Shown here: piece by piece, positions 18,090-25,847 of the stretch | How positions within the stretch are numbered: position 1 is the stretch's first letter | Layout: each line of letters begins with the position of its first letter | NCBI RefSeq assembly: GCF_020162115.1 | Contig: NZ_CP083911.1 | Span: 2,418,001 to 2,482,000, forward strand | DNA: 64,000 nt | Origin: Tepidimonas taiwanensis | GTDB taxonomy: Bacteria > Pseudomonadota > Gammaproteobacteria > Burkholderiales > Burkholderiaceae_C | Direction of reading: 5' to 3' | Translations under genes and position numbers: made by a program | The notes under the pieces: model-generated | The model's database searches: none | Told to the model about the DNA's origin: nothing | The model's input: the letters and a program-made list of their open reading frames with translations, nothing else

Positions 18090-19775
18090 TCAGACCCCGG
18101 CGCGGATCCAGCGCGCGGCTTTTTCCGCGATCATCAGCGTCGGGCTGTTGGTGTTGCCGCTGGTGATGGTGGGCATGATGCCGGCGTCCACCACGCGCAG
18201 GCCCACGATGCGGCCGCCGCGCCCGTCGCGCACGCGCAGGTGGGGGTCGGTCACGGCCATCGGGTCGCCGTCCGGCCCCATTGCGGTCGTGCCCACCGGG
18301 TGGAAGATCGTGGTCGCGATGTCCCCGGCAAGCCGCGCCAGCTCCTCGTCGCTCTGGTACTGCACGCCCGGGCGGTATTCCTGCGGCTCGAAGCGGGCCA
18401 GCGCCGGCTGCGCGACGATGCGCCGCGTCAGGCGCAGGCTGTCGGCGGCGACCTGCCGGTCCTCGGGCGTCGAGAGGTAGTTGGGCGCGATGGCCGGTGC
18501 GTCCTCGAAGCGCGGGCTGCGGATGCGCACCGTACCGCGGCTCGTTGGGTTGAGGTTGCACACGCTGGCGGTGAAGGCCGGGAAGGGGTGCAGCGGCTCG
18601 CCAAACGCGTCCAGGCTCAGCGGCTGCACGTGGTACTCGATATTCGGCCACGGGCGATCCGGCGTGCTGCGCGTGAAGGCCCCCAGCTGGCTCGGGGCCA
18701 TGCTCATCGGGCCGCTGCGCGTGAGCAAATACTGCAGGCCGATGCGCGCCTTGCCCCACCACGTGCGGGCCAGCGTGTTGAGCGTCTCGGCCCCGCGAAT
18801 CTGGAAGACCGCGCGGATTTGCAGATGGTCCTGCAAATTGGCACCAACTCCCGGCAAGTCCGCCATCACCTCGATACCGAGCGGCTGCAGCCACGACGCG
18901 GGACCGATGCCGGAGCGCTGCAGGATCTGCGGGCTGCCGATGGCACCGGCGCTGAGCACCACCTCGCGCACCGCGTGGGCGGTGACCATGCCGCGCCCGC
19001 TCCACAGCTCCACCCCTTCGCAGCGCAGCGCGCCGGCCGCGTCACGCGCAAGCAGCAGGCGCTTGACCTGCGCGCCGGTCCACACGGTCAGGTTCGGACG
19101 GTGCCGCACGTCCGGAGGCAGGAAGGCCTTGACCGCGTTCCAGCGCCAGCCGCGGCGCTGGTTGACCTCGAAATAGCCCACGCCCTCGTTGTCGCCGCGG
19201 TTGAAGTCGTCGGTGGCGGGGATACCGGCCTGCTGCGCCGCCTGCGCAAAGGCATCCAGGATGTCCCAGCGCAGCCGCTGACGCTCCACCCGCCACTCGC
19301 CGGTGCTGCCGGTGCGCCGGTGGCCGTGCAAGGCGGCAAACGCCGGGTCATCCCCGGCGTCGAGCCGGTAGTGATCCTCGTGCGCCTTAAAGTCGGGCAG
19401 GCAGTTCGCCCACGACCACGCGTCCTCTCCAGTCAGACGGGCCCAGTGATCGTAGTCGCGCGCCTGCCCACGCATGTAGATCATGCCGTTGATACTGGAG
19501 CAGCCGCCCAGCACCTTGCCGCGCGGGTAGCGCAGCCGCCGCCCGTTGAGCCCAGCCTCGGGTTCGGTTTGGTAGAGCCAATCGGTGCGCGGGTTGCCGA
19601 TGCAGTACAAATACCCCACCGGGATGTGGATCCACAGGTAGTCGTCGCGCCCGCCAGCCTCGACGAGCAACACGCGCCGCTGCGGGTCGGCCGAGAGCCG
19701 GTTGGCCAACAGACAGCCGGCGGTACCAGCACCAACGACAATGAAGTCGAACACGAGAGGCGTGGCGGTGTGCAC
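18090..19775 (-). CDS. GMC-family FAD-dependent alcohol dehydrogenase, possibly 3-hydroxypropionate dehydrogenase
   Basis: 561 residues, normal for the choline dehydrogenase-like GMC family. The FAD Rossmann motif DFIVVGAGTAGCLLANRLS is near residue 10; LRYPRGKVLGGCSSINGMIY is GMC signature 1, GAIGSPQILQRSGIGP signature 2, and HPVGTTAMG plus DAGIMPTITSGNTNSPTLMI carry the catalytic His and Asn. It oxidises a primary or secondary alcohol. It lies 69 bases after mmsA on the same strand, with a divergent LysR gene beyond. LysR, GMC dehydrogenase and mmsA together match the organisation known for 3-hydroxypropionate catabolism (hpdH) in Pseudomonas, so that role is inferred. Choline or polyethylene-glycol-type alcohols are alternatives. 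Confidence 0.85.
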   Translation of the reverse strand: MHTATPLVFDFIVVGAGTAGCLLANRLSADPQRRVLLVEAGGRDDYLWIHIPVGYLYCIGNPRTDWLYQTEPEAGLNGRRLRYPRGKVLGGCSSINGMIYMRGQARDYDHWARLTGEDAWSWANCLPDFKAHEDHYRLDAGDDPAFAALHGHRRTGSTGEWRVERQRLRWDILDAFAQAAQQAGIPATDDFNRGDNEGVGYFEVNQRRGWRWNAVKAFLPPDVRHRPNLTVWTGAQVKRLLLARDAAGALRCEGVELWSGRGMVTAHAVREVVLSAGAIGSPQILQRSGIGPASWLQPLGIEVMADLPGVGANLQDHLQIRAVFQIRGAETLNTLARTWWGKARIGLQYLLTRSGPMSMAPSQLGAFTRSTPDRPWPNIEYHVQPLSLDAFGEPLHPFPAFTASVCNLNPTSRGTVRIRSPRFEDAPAIAPNYLSTPEDRQVAADSLRLTRRIVAQPALARFEPQEYRPGVQYQSDEELARLAGDIATTIFHPVGTTAMGPDGDPMAVTDPHLRVRDGRGGRIVGLRVVDAGIMPTITSGNTNSPTLMIAEKAARWIRAGV

Positions 19776-19844
19776 GGCGGAGCATCCTTTCGGTAGCGGT
19801 GAAGGTACGAGAGTCCGCAGTGACCGACAACCGGTTGCGTCACT

Positions 19845-21371
19845 TCAGTGCGCGGTCGGCATCACAAACTCGGCACCTTTGGGCGTGCTCTCGGGCCAGC
19901 GCTGCATCACGCTCTTTTGCGCAGTGTAGAAGCGTACGCCCTCCTCGCCGTAGGCATGCATGTCGCCAAAGAGGCTCTTTTTCCAGCCGCCAAAGCCGTG
20001 CCACGCCATCGGCACCGGGATCGGCACGTTGATGCCCACCATCCCGGCGCGCACGCGGCGCGCGAACTCGCGCGCAATGTGCCCGTCGCGCGTGAAGCAC
20101 GCCGTGCCATTGCCATAGGCGTGTGCGTTGACGAGCTGCAGCGCCGCCGCAAAATCCGGCACGCGCACGCACGACAGCACGGGCCCGAAAATCTCCTCGC
20201 GGTAGATCGACATCTCGGGCGTGACGTGGTCGAAGAGCGTGCCGCCGAGCCAGAAGCCGCCCTCGCACCCGGGCCCGGCGCGGCGGGCGTCGAAGGTGCG
20301 GCCGTCCACCAGCAGCTGCGCGCCCTCGCGCAGACCGGCTTCGATGTAGCCAACAATGCGCTGGCGCGCCGCCTCGGTGACGATCGGCCCCATTTCAGCC
20401 TCTGGGTTCATGCCATCCATGACCTTGAGGGCGCGCGTGCGCTCGACCAACCGCGGCATGATCCGATCGGCCACGTCGCCCACGAGCACGCCCACCGAGA
20501 TCGCCATGCAGCGCTCGCCCGCCGAGCCGAACGCCGCGCCGATCAGCGCATCGACCGCCTGGTCGAGGTCGGCGTCCGGCATCACCACCATGTGGTTCTT
20601 CGCGCCGCCCAGCGCCTGCACGCGCTTGCCGTGGCGCGCCCCGGTCTCGTACAGGTGCTGCGCCACCGGCGTCGAGCCGACGAAGCTGATGGCGCGCACG
20701 TCCGGGTGTTCCAGCAGCGCGTCCACCGCCACCTTGTCACCCTGCACGACGTTGAAGACACCATCGGGCAGGCCGGCCTCCTTGAGGAGATCGGCGATGC
20801 GCAGCGACGGTGTGGGGTCGATCGGGCTGGGCTTGAGCACGAAGGTGTTGCCGCACGCGATCGCGATGGGGAACATCCACATCGGCACCATGACGGGGAA
20901 GTTGAACGGCGTGATGCCCGCCACCACCCCCAGCGGCTGCCGCAGCGTCCAGTTGTCGATGCCGGTGGATACCTGGTCGGTGTAGTCGCCCTTGAGCAGC
21001 TGCGGGATGCCGCACGCGAACTCGACGATCTCGATGCCGCGCGTGACCTCGCCCTGCGCGTCGGTGAAGACCTTGCCGTGCTCGGCGGTGATGAGGCGCG
21101 CGAGTTCGTCTTTGTGCCGATTGAGCAGCTCCAGGAATTTGAACATGACACGCGCACGGCGCAGCGGCGGCACCTCCGCCCAGGCGGGAAACGCCGCCTG
21201 CGCCGCCGCCACCGCCGCGTCGACATCGGCAGCGTCGGCCAGTGCCACCCGTGCGGTGACCGTACCGGTGGCGGGGTTGGTCACATCCTGCGCGCGGGAG
21301 GAAGTGCCGGCAAAGCGGGTACCCGCCACGTAGTGCGGGATGTCGGTGATGGTGGGGTGACGTGCGTTCAT
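19845..21371 (-). CDS. mmsA: CoA-acylating methylmalonate-semialdehyde dehydrogenase
   Basis: 508 residues, typical for MmsA. Diagnostic segments: VAGITPFNFPVMVPMWMFPI (cofactor domain), ISFVGSTPVAQHLYETGARH, KRVQALGGAKNHMVVMPDAD, and the catalytic cysteine in AFGSAGERCMAISV. MmsA converts methylmalonate or malonate semialdehyde plus CoA and NAD to propionyl-CoA or acetyl-CoA with CO2 release. Placed first in an operon with the GMC dehydrogenase, it would take the aldehyde made by that enzyme to a CoA ester. The divergent LysR gene and the inverted repeat at 21458-21479 are the likely control elements. Confidence 0.93.
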   Translation of the reverse strand: MNARHPTITDIPHYVAGTRFAGTSSRAQDVTNPATGTVTARVALADAADVDAAVAAAQAAFPAWAEVPPLRRARVMFKFLELLNRHKDELARLITAEHGKVFTDAQGEVTRGIEIVEFACGIPQLLKGDYTDQVSTGIDNWTLRQPLGVVAGITPFNFPVMVPMWMFPIAIACGNTFVLKPSPIDPTPSLRIADLLKEAGLPDGVFNVVQGDKVAVDALLEHPDVRAISFVGSTPVAQHLYETGARHGKRVQALGGAKNHMVVMPDADLDQAVDALIGAAFGSAGERCMAISVGVLVGDVADRIMPRLVERTRALKVMDGMNPEAEMGPIVTEAARQRIVGYIEAGLREGAQLLVDGRTFDARRAGPGCEGGFWLGGTLFDHVTPEMSIYREEIFGPVLSCVRVPDFAAALQLVNAHAYGNGTACFTRDGHIAREFARRVRAGMVGINVPIPVPMAWHGFGGWKKSLFGDMHAYGEEGVRFYTAQKSVMQRWPESTPKGAEFVMPTAH

Positions 21372-21457
21372 GAATGCGCCTCCGGTCGACGTAGATGCCT
21401 CGATGCCCGCAGTCTATGAACCGAACCGCGCCGATACAAGACTTGAAACTTGAATTG

Positions 21458-21479
21458 ATTGTTCACTTTCGTGAACAAT
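21458..21479. promoter_or_regulatory. Perfect 22-bp inverted repeat, likely LysR operator
   Basis: ATTGTTCAC (21458-21466) and GTGAACAAT (21471-21479) are exact reverse complements around TTTC. The site fits the T-N11-A LysR box rule and lies between mmsA (start 21371) and the divergent LysR gene (start 21486), ending six bases before that ATG. Such a position suits autorepression plus activation of the mmsA operon. Confidence 0.8.
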
Positions 21480-21485
21480 GAGACC

Positions 21486-22445
21486 ATGACCGTCAAGAAA
21501 ATGACCGAACTCTGGAGTCATTGTCACTGGCTAACTGTGCTCGCCGAACAGGGCAGCTACACCGCAGCGGCGGCACGCCTGGGCGTGAGCAAGGCCGCTG
21601 TGAGCCAGCGCATTGCCGAACTGGAACGCATCGCGGGCGTGACACTGGTGCAACGCAGCACCCGCAGCGTGCGCCTGACCGAAGCGGGCCAGCGGCTGGT
21701 GGATCAGACGCGCGCAGCCTTCGAGCAAATCAGTCAGAGCTTTGCCCAGGTGCGCGACCTCGCCGGCGTACCGCAGGGGCTATTGCGTGTGACCGCGCCG
21801 GTGGCCTTGGCGCGGCAGCAAATCGTGCCGCGGCTGCCTGCGTTTCTGCGCCAGTACCCGCAGGTGCACATCGAGCTGAACCTGTCGGATCGATTGAGTT
21901 CGTTGGCCACCGAGGGTTTTGATCTTGCGATCCGACACACCGCCCACCCGCCGGCCACCCATGTGGCGGTGCAGTTGTGCACTACGCGTTCGGTACTGGT
22001 GGCCAGCACGGCCTACCTGCGGCGAGCGGGCACGCCGCAACATCCAGCGGACCTCAGCGAACACAACTGTTTGCACTACCCTCGCCCGCAAGAGCGCCCA
22101 GCCTGGACGCTGGAGCCGCGCGATGCGCGCTTGGGCGAACGGGTGACGGTATTGGTGCGCGGATCGCTGGCCGCCAACAACAGCGAGGTTTTGCGCGATG
22201 CAGCGCTGGCGGGGCTGGGTATCGCGTTGCTGCCGGACTTCAGCGCGCAGGCGGCACTGCACGCGGGCAAGCTGGTGCAAGTGCTGCCGAGCTGGACCCC
22301 TGTGGGGTCGTTTGCCGACCGCATCTATGCTATCCGGCCCTACACGGTGCATGTGCCACGCGCGGTGTCGCTGTTCACGGACTACCTGCGCCAGGCGATG
22401 AAGAGCGGCTTTGGGGATTTGCCTGAATCCATGACCTCGATTTGA
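21486..22445 (+). CDS. LysR-family regulator, divergent from the mmsA operon
   Basis: 319 residues from the ATG at 21486 (MTVKKMTELWSHCHWLTVLA). The helix-turn-helix AAAARLGVSKAAVSQRIAEL and the effector domain (RVTAPVALARQQIVPRLPAF, EGFDLAIRHT) place it in the CrgA-like LysR group. In-frame TTG at 21459 would start inside the inverted repeat, and a further ATG exists at 21501, so 21486 is preferred. By position it should regulate mmsA and the GMC dehydrogenase in response to a hydroxy-acid or its aldehyde; the effector is inferred, not seen. Confidence 0.9.
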   Translation: MTVKKMTELWSHCHWLTVLAEQGSYTAAAARLGVSKAAVSQRIAELERIAGVTLVQRSTRSVRLTEAGQRLVDQTRAAFEQISQSFAQVRDLAGVPQGLLRVTAPVALARQQIVPRLPAFLRQYPQVHIELNLSDRLSSLATEGFDLAIRHTAHPPATHVAVQLCTTRSVLVASTAYLRRAGTPQHPADLSEHNCLHYPRPQERPAWTLEPRDARLGERVTVLVRGSLAANNSEVLRDAALAGLGIALLPDFSAQAALHAGKLVQVLPSWTPVGSFADRIYAIRPYTVHVPRAVSLFTDYLRQAMKSGFGDLPESMTSI

Positions 22446-22878
22446 GGACTCTGCCCATGCGGGCGGAAATCCAGGGCGAATCGCGTTCGTCAGCGAAGAC
22501 GCACTGCGCCGGGCGCTCGGGCACCTTGACGAAGCGGCCAGCGCGGCGTGGCCGCGCCCGGGCCTGATGCATTCGGTGCGCGAGACGCTCGATCGCCCCA
22601 AGGTGCCGGGCATCGACGCAAGCCTCCAGCCGCAGTACGGACACCAGAAAAGTGTCCGAGACCAGACGACGCTGTACCTGACGCCGCTGCACGGCCGCGC
22701 CGACGTGCTCAAGCGGCTGCTCGCCAATATCGGCAAGGCCGTGCGCCACGTCAGCGCCACTGCGGAGCAGTTCAAGGACCTCGACCGCTGGGGCTGCCTA
22801 CTGCGCTACATCAGCGACCACATCGCGCCAGTCATCGGCCCGCCAAGCCCCCCCACAGGGTTGCCAACAGCGAGGTAA
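22446..22878 (+). pseudogene. Internally deleted IS1380-type transposase
   Basis: One uninterrupted frame running directly on from the LysR stop. It reads as two separate parts of a DDE transposase: an N-proximal segment (FVSEDALRRALGHLDEAAS, MHSVRETLDRP..GIDASL, QPQYGHQKS) and a C-terminal segment (QTTLYLTPLHGRADVLKRLL, ANIGKAVRHVSATAEQFKDL, RYISDHIAP). The catalytic middle is missing; the join is near 22650. The relationship to IS1380-like elements is from pattern recognition of the DASLQPQYGHQ and TTLYLTPLHG segments. An in-frame ATG at 22567 could still give a 103-residue product, with no transposase activity expected. Confidence 0.7.
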
Positions 22879-23060
22879 CCGCCGGGTTTATAGAGAGCCC
22901 AGCACAACTCTGCTTCCGAGACCCGGCCGGCTCCATACGGCCTCTGGCTTTGCACACGACGTAACGTGGCGCTCGTTTTGTCCGGATTCGGGGCCGGTTT
23001 TCGCTCCTTTCGGGGCGTTGTTCGCCCCGCGGCCGTCGTTTGCGGCCGGCGCGGGCGCAC
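22879..23060. other. Non-coding spacer between two IS remnants
   Basis: No gene is recognised. A 7-base hairpin CGGGGCG/CGCCCCG (23011-23017 with 23023-23029) around TTGTT lies here and may belong to the end of one of the flanking IS remnants. Confidence 0.4.
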
Positions 23061-23170
23061 TCATCCTGTCGAGATCATCAACAGCTTGCACCGCGCCATG
23101 TACAGGTTGGCCAGCGCTGCGCACATCGTTCGCTTGGCCGCGTTTTTCTTCAGGCCCCGATAGGGACACG
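23061..23170 (-). pseudogene. IS5-type transposase, C-terminal remnant
   Basis: On the minus strand a frame ending at 23061 reads PYRGLKKNAAKRTMCAALAN then LYMARCKLLMISTG and stops. The Y-R-G-L-x-K-N-A pattern is the typical end of IS5-family DDE transposases. Nothing of the rest of the transposase is found upstream; instead the DNA switches at about 23165-23190 to a MazE-like antitoxin sequence in another frame. Confidence 0.65.
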
Positions 23171-23314
23171 TGGCAAAGCCGATTGCTGTCGACACTCCGC
23201 GGTGAAGTCGGCCCGCCGGGTGTCCGGCACCCACAACTGCACCACGCGCATCCCTTGCGACCTGAGCTTCGCCCGGTGTCTCTGCATTCGTTGGGCAGAA
23301 GATGTCTGTGTCAT
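23150..23314 (-). pseudogene. Truncated MazE-like antitoxin (DUF3018 type)
   Basis: 54 residues from ATG 23314. Key segment: RMQRHRAKLRSQGMRVVQLW then VPDTRRADFTAECRQQSA, the DNA-binding part of MazE/DUF3018 antitoxins, where VQ[IL]WVPDTR is highly characteristic. After ECRQQSAL the family sequence stops and eight unrelated residues come from the abutting IS5-type remnant. The toxin-neutralising tail and any mazF gene are gone. A weak start context and loss of the C-terminus suggest a dead fragment left by an IS insertion. Confidence 0.65.
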
Positions 23315-23405
23315 GGGGGTTTGCTGGGTGCCAAGGAATCACGCCGTCACATCCGACATCGTAGAGAAAAGGAGGCTTCTTGGCACATAGAAATGGGGTA
23401 TGCTT

Positions 23406-23428
23406 TTGTACGGCCACTTGCCGTACAA
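23406..23428. promoter_or_regulatory. tacA: Palindromic operator of the TacA-TacT pair
   Basis: TTGTACGGC (23406-23414) and GCCGTACAA (23420-23428) form a perfect 9-base inverted repeat around CACTT. A TACAAT -10-like box (23424-23429) overlaps the right arm, and AGGAGG (23437-23442) precedes the ATG by seven bases. This is the expected layout for antitoxin autorepression. Confidence 0.75.
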
Positions 23429-23449
23429 TAGTACGCAGGAGGACAAACC

Positions 23450-23725
23450 ATGTCTGTCGCTACCGCTCGTCTCGAAGCCCGAATCAGCGCCGAGCTGCAT
23501 GCGCTGATCAAGCGTGCCGCGGCCCTTCAGGGGCGCACCGTGACCGACTTTGTCGTCTCCACCGTGCAGGACGCCGCACGACGCGCCATCGAGGAATCGG
23601 AAGTGATTCGGCTGACCCTGTCCGACCAAGAACACTTCGCGCAGGCGTTGCTATCACCGCCCCCTGCGGCCCCGGCCCTCGAGCGTGCATTCGCGCGCCG
23701 CCGCAAGCTGCTGATCACTGAATGA
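23450..23725 (+). CDS. tacA: DUF1778/TacA-type antitoxin
   Basis: 91 residues. The ribbon-helix-helix N-terminus ATARLEARISAELHALIKRA continues with AALQGRTVTDFVVSTVQDAA, typical of DUF1778 antitoxins that bind operator DNA and neutralise a GNAT toxin through the C-terminal tail (here PALERAFARRRKLLITE). The gene has a textbook AGGAGG ribosome site, and its stop overlaps the toxin start (ATGA). The palindrome at 23406-23428 is the likely binding site. Confidence 0.92.
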   Translation: MSVATARLEARISAELHALIKRAAALQGRTVTDFVVSTVQDAARRAIEESEVIRLTLSDQEHFAQALLSPPPAAPALERAFARRRKLLITE

Positions 23726-24225
23726 GCCAAGCCCGGTTTCGCGTGGTGCCGCTGGATGCCACGCATGATCGCTTGGCCTTTGATTGCGACAACCCCGCCC
23801 TCAATCGCTACTTGCGCGAGCAAGCCTCGCAAGATGTGCGGCGTCGCATCGCTGCCTGCTTCGTCGCCTTGGCGGATGGGCAGCGCATCGCGGGCTACTA
23901 CACGCTGGCTTCGGCGAGCCTGCTGCTGGCCGATCTGCCGCCCGGCATCGGCAAAAAGCTGCCGCGCTATCCGACAGTGCCCGCTGTTCGTATGGGGCGT
24001 CTGGCGGTCGATCGGGCATTCAAAGGCCAAGGCCTCGGTGGCGCGTTGCTGGCCGATGCGCTAAGCCGCGCCGCGCGCTCCGAGATTGCCGCCTTCGCCC
24101 TCATGGTGGACGCCAAAGACGAGGCCGCCGCCTTCTACCGGCATCACGGCTTCATCGCCTTGATCGACTCACCACTCACCCTGTTCTTGCCGCTGGCCAC
24201 GGTTCGCGCTGTAGAGGGGGTTTAG
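23722..24225 (+). CDS. tacT: GNAT-family toxin TacT-like
   Basis: 167 residues, standard for TacT/AtaT-type toxins that acetylate the aminoacyl group of charged tRNA and stop translation. The acetyl-CoA pyrophosphate-binding loop is VRMGRLAVDRAFKGQGLGGA, the catalytic tyrosine lies in AAFYRHHGF, and the N-terminus contains the toxin-typical FDCDNPALNRYLREQA. No truncation is seen, so the pair looks functional. Overlaps tacA by four bases. Confidence 0.92.
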   Translation: MSQARFRVVPLDATHDRLAFDCDNPALNRYLREQASQDVRRRIAACFVALADGQRIAGYYTLASASLLLADLPPGIGKKLPRYPTVPAVRMGRLAVDRAFKGQGLGGALLADALSRAARSEIAAFALMVDAKDEAAAFYRHHGFIALIDSPLTLFLPLATVRAVEGV

Positions 24226-24357
24226 CAATTCAAGTGATGAGTCTGCGCAGCAGCATGCGGGCCTCGGCGAACCAAGCCCAGGCTCTTGGCCACGGACGAG
24301 AACCGCTCACGATGCGGCTTCACGGTCTTCCCCCAGCGTTAACCGCCCGTGGCCGCC

Positions 24358-25839
24358 TCACGGCAGCTGCGCCGCCCACTGCACCAGCGCGTCCAGCGCA
24401 GGGCGCGCGGCGCGGGCGTTGGGGTGGTTGACGATCGCCACCAGCACGCGCCGCTGCCCACGGGGGCCGTGCACGTACCCCGCCAGCGCCTGCACGTCCG
24501 CGAGGCTGCCGGTCTTCAGGTGCGCCACGCCCGCGCCCATCGGGCTGCGCCGCAGCGTCCCGTCGATGCCCGCTGCGGGCAGCGACGCCATCAGCTCCGG
24601 CATCCACGGGCTCGCCCACACCCACTGCAGCAGCCGCGCCAGCGCCGCGGCCGTCACGCGCGCCTCGCGGCTGAGCCCCGCGCCGTTGTCGATGACCGGC
24701 GCGGGGACGTCCGGCCCCAGCCGTTCGCGCCACCACGCCTGCACCACGGCACGCGCGGCATCGAACGTCGCGGCGGGGGGACGGCCCCCTGGCTGCGGCG
24801 CCGGCCCCTGCGCACCGGGCGGGGCGCTACCGCCGGCGGCCCGCGCCAGCGTCAGCAACAGTTGCTGCGCCATCACGTTGTTGCTGAACTTGTTGACGTC
24901 GCGCACCACCTCAATCAACGGGGGGGACTCGAACACGAACCGCGGCGCCAACCCCGGTGGCACGGTGCCGTCGCGGACCTGTCCCGCGAGCGTGCCACCT
25001 AGCGCCGCCCACACGCCCGCCACCGCGCGGGCGGCGTGCCGTGCCGGATCCGGGTGCGCAGCCGGCCACACGCGCTCCCCGCACGACGCCGGATAACGCC
25101 CGCGAAAACGCGGCGCGCGCGCGTCCGACCAGTCCGCCTGCAGCGCCGCACGCCAGTCGTCGCACGGGCCATCGGCCAGCGGCACCGTCTGCGGCACCGT
25201 CACCTCCGCCAGCGGCGGCTCCATGCCGATGCGCGCGACCCCCGCCACCGGATCGGGAACGAACGTGAACACCTGCGCCCGGAAGTTGACCAGCAGCGCG
25301 TCCGGCGCGGCGTTGTAGGGGCGCAGCGGCTCGCCATCGAACGCGCCGGGATCGTGCGGCGGCAGGTCGAACGCGCTGCGGTCCAGCACGATGTCGCCCG
25401 CCACGTGCCGAATGCCCAGCGCCTGCACGCGCCGCAGCAGCAGCCACAGCCGCTCGGTCACGAGCTTCGGGTCACCATCGCCGCGCAGGTACAACGATCC
25501 GGCCAGCACCCCGTCGCGCACCGGGCCGTCCGCGTACACCGCTGTGCGCCACGTGTACGCGGGGCCCAACACATCGAGCGCCGCGACGGTCGTCACCAGC
25601 TTCATCACCGACGCGGGGTTCATCGGAACGTCCGCGCGGTGCGCCAGGTGTACGCGCCCGGCGGCGGTCACGTCCGCCACCACCACCGACAGCGCGTCAG
25701 CGGGGATGCGGGCGCGGGTAAGCGGCTGCGCGACGGCAGCCGGCAGCCCCACCGCTGGCGCAGCCGAGGCAACCGATGGCGGAGGCAGCCCCGCAGCCAC
25801 ACAGATCGCTGCCACGATGGCAAAGCATCGCCGTGCCAT
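24358..25839 (-). CDS. dacB: D-alanyl-D-alanine carboxypeptidase/endopeptidase (PBP4)
   Basis: 493 residues with a signal peptide (residues 1-26, cleavage near ASAAP). The three active-site motifs of class C PBPs are present: SVMK (Ser77, Lys80), SNN in KFSNNVMAQQ, and KTG in HLKTGSLADVQAL. The protein trims and cleaves peptide cross-links of periplasmic peptidoglycan. The ATG at 25839 has GGAGGTGA directly upstream, and that ribosome site overlaps the stop codon of jetD, nine bases away. dacB is thus the fifth gene of the Wadjet operon by layout, which is unusual for a cell-wall gene. Confidence 0.93.
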   Translation of the reverse strand: MARRCFAIVAAICVAAGLPPPSVASAAPAVGLPAAVAQPLTRARIPADALSVVVADVTAAGRVHLAHRADVPMNPASVMKLVTTVAALDVLGPAYTWRTAVYADGPVRDGVLAGSLYLRGDGDPKLVTERLWLLLRRVQALGIRHVAGDIVLDRSAFDLPPHDPGAFDGEPLRPYNAAPDALLVNFRAQVFTFVPDPVAGVARIGMEPPLAEVTVPQTVPLADGPCDDWRAALQADWSDARAPRFRGRYPASCGERVWPAAHPDPARHAARAVAGVWAALGGTLAGQVRDGTVPPGLAPRFVFESPPLIEVVRDVNKFSNNVMAQQLLLTLARAAGGSAPPGAQGPAPQPGGRPPAATFDAARAVVQAWWRERLGPDVPAPVIDNGAGLSREARVTAAALARLLQWVWASPWMPELMASLPAAGIDGTLRRSPMGAGVAHLKTGSLADVQALAGYVHGPRGQRRVLVAIVNHPNARAARPALDALVQWAAQLP

Positions 25840-25847
25840 GACCGTTC

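Noticed and set aside
18240..19796. Plus-strand open frame of 518 codons over the GMC dehydrogenase
   Set aside because: The minus strand carries all GMC signatures; the plus frame has none.
24226..24357. Possible transposase tail between tacT and dacB on the minus strand
   Set aside because: A short frame is open but no residue pattern was distinctive enough to assign to an IS family.
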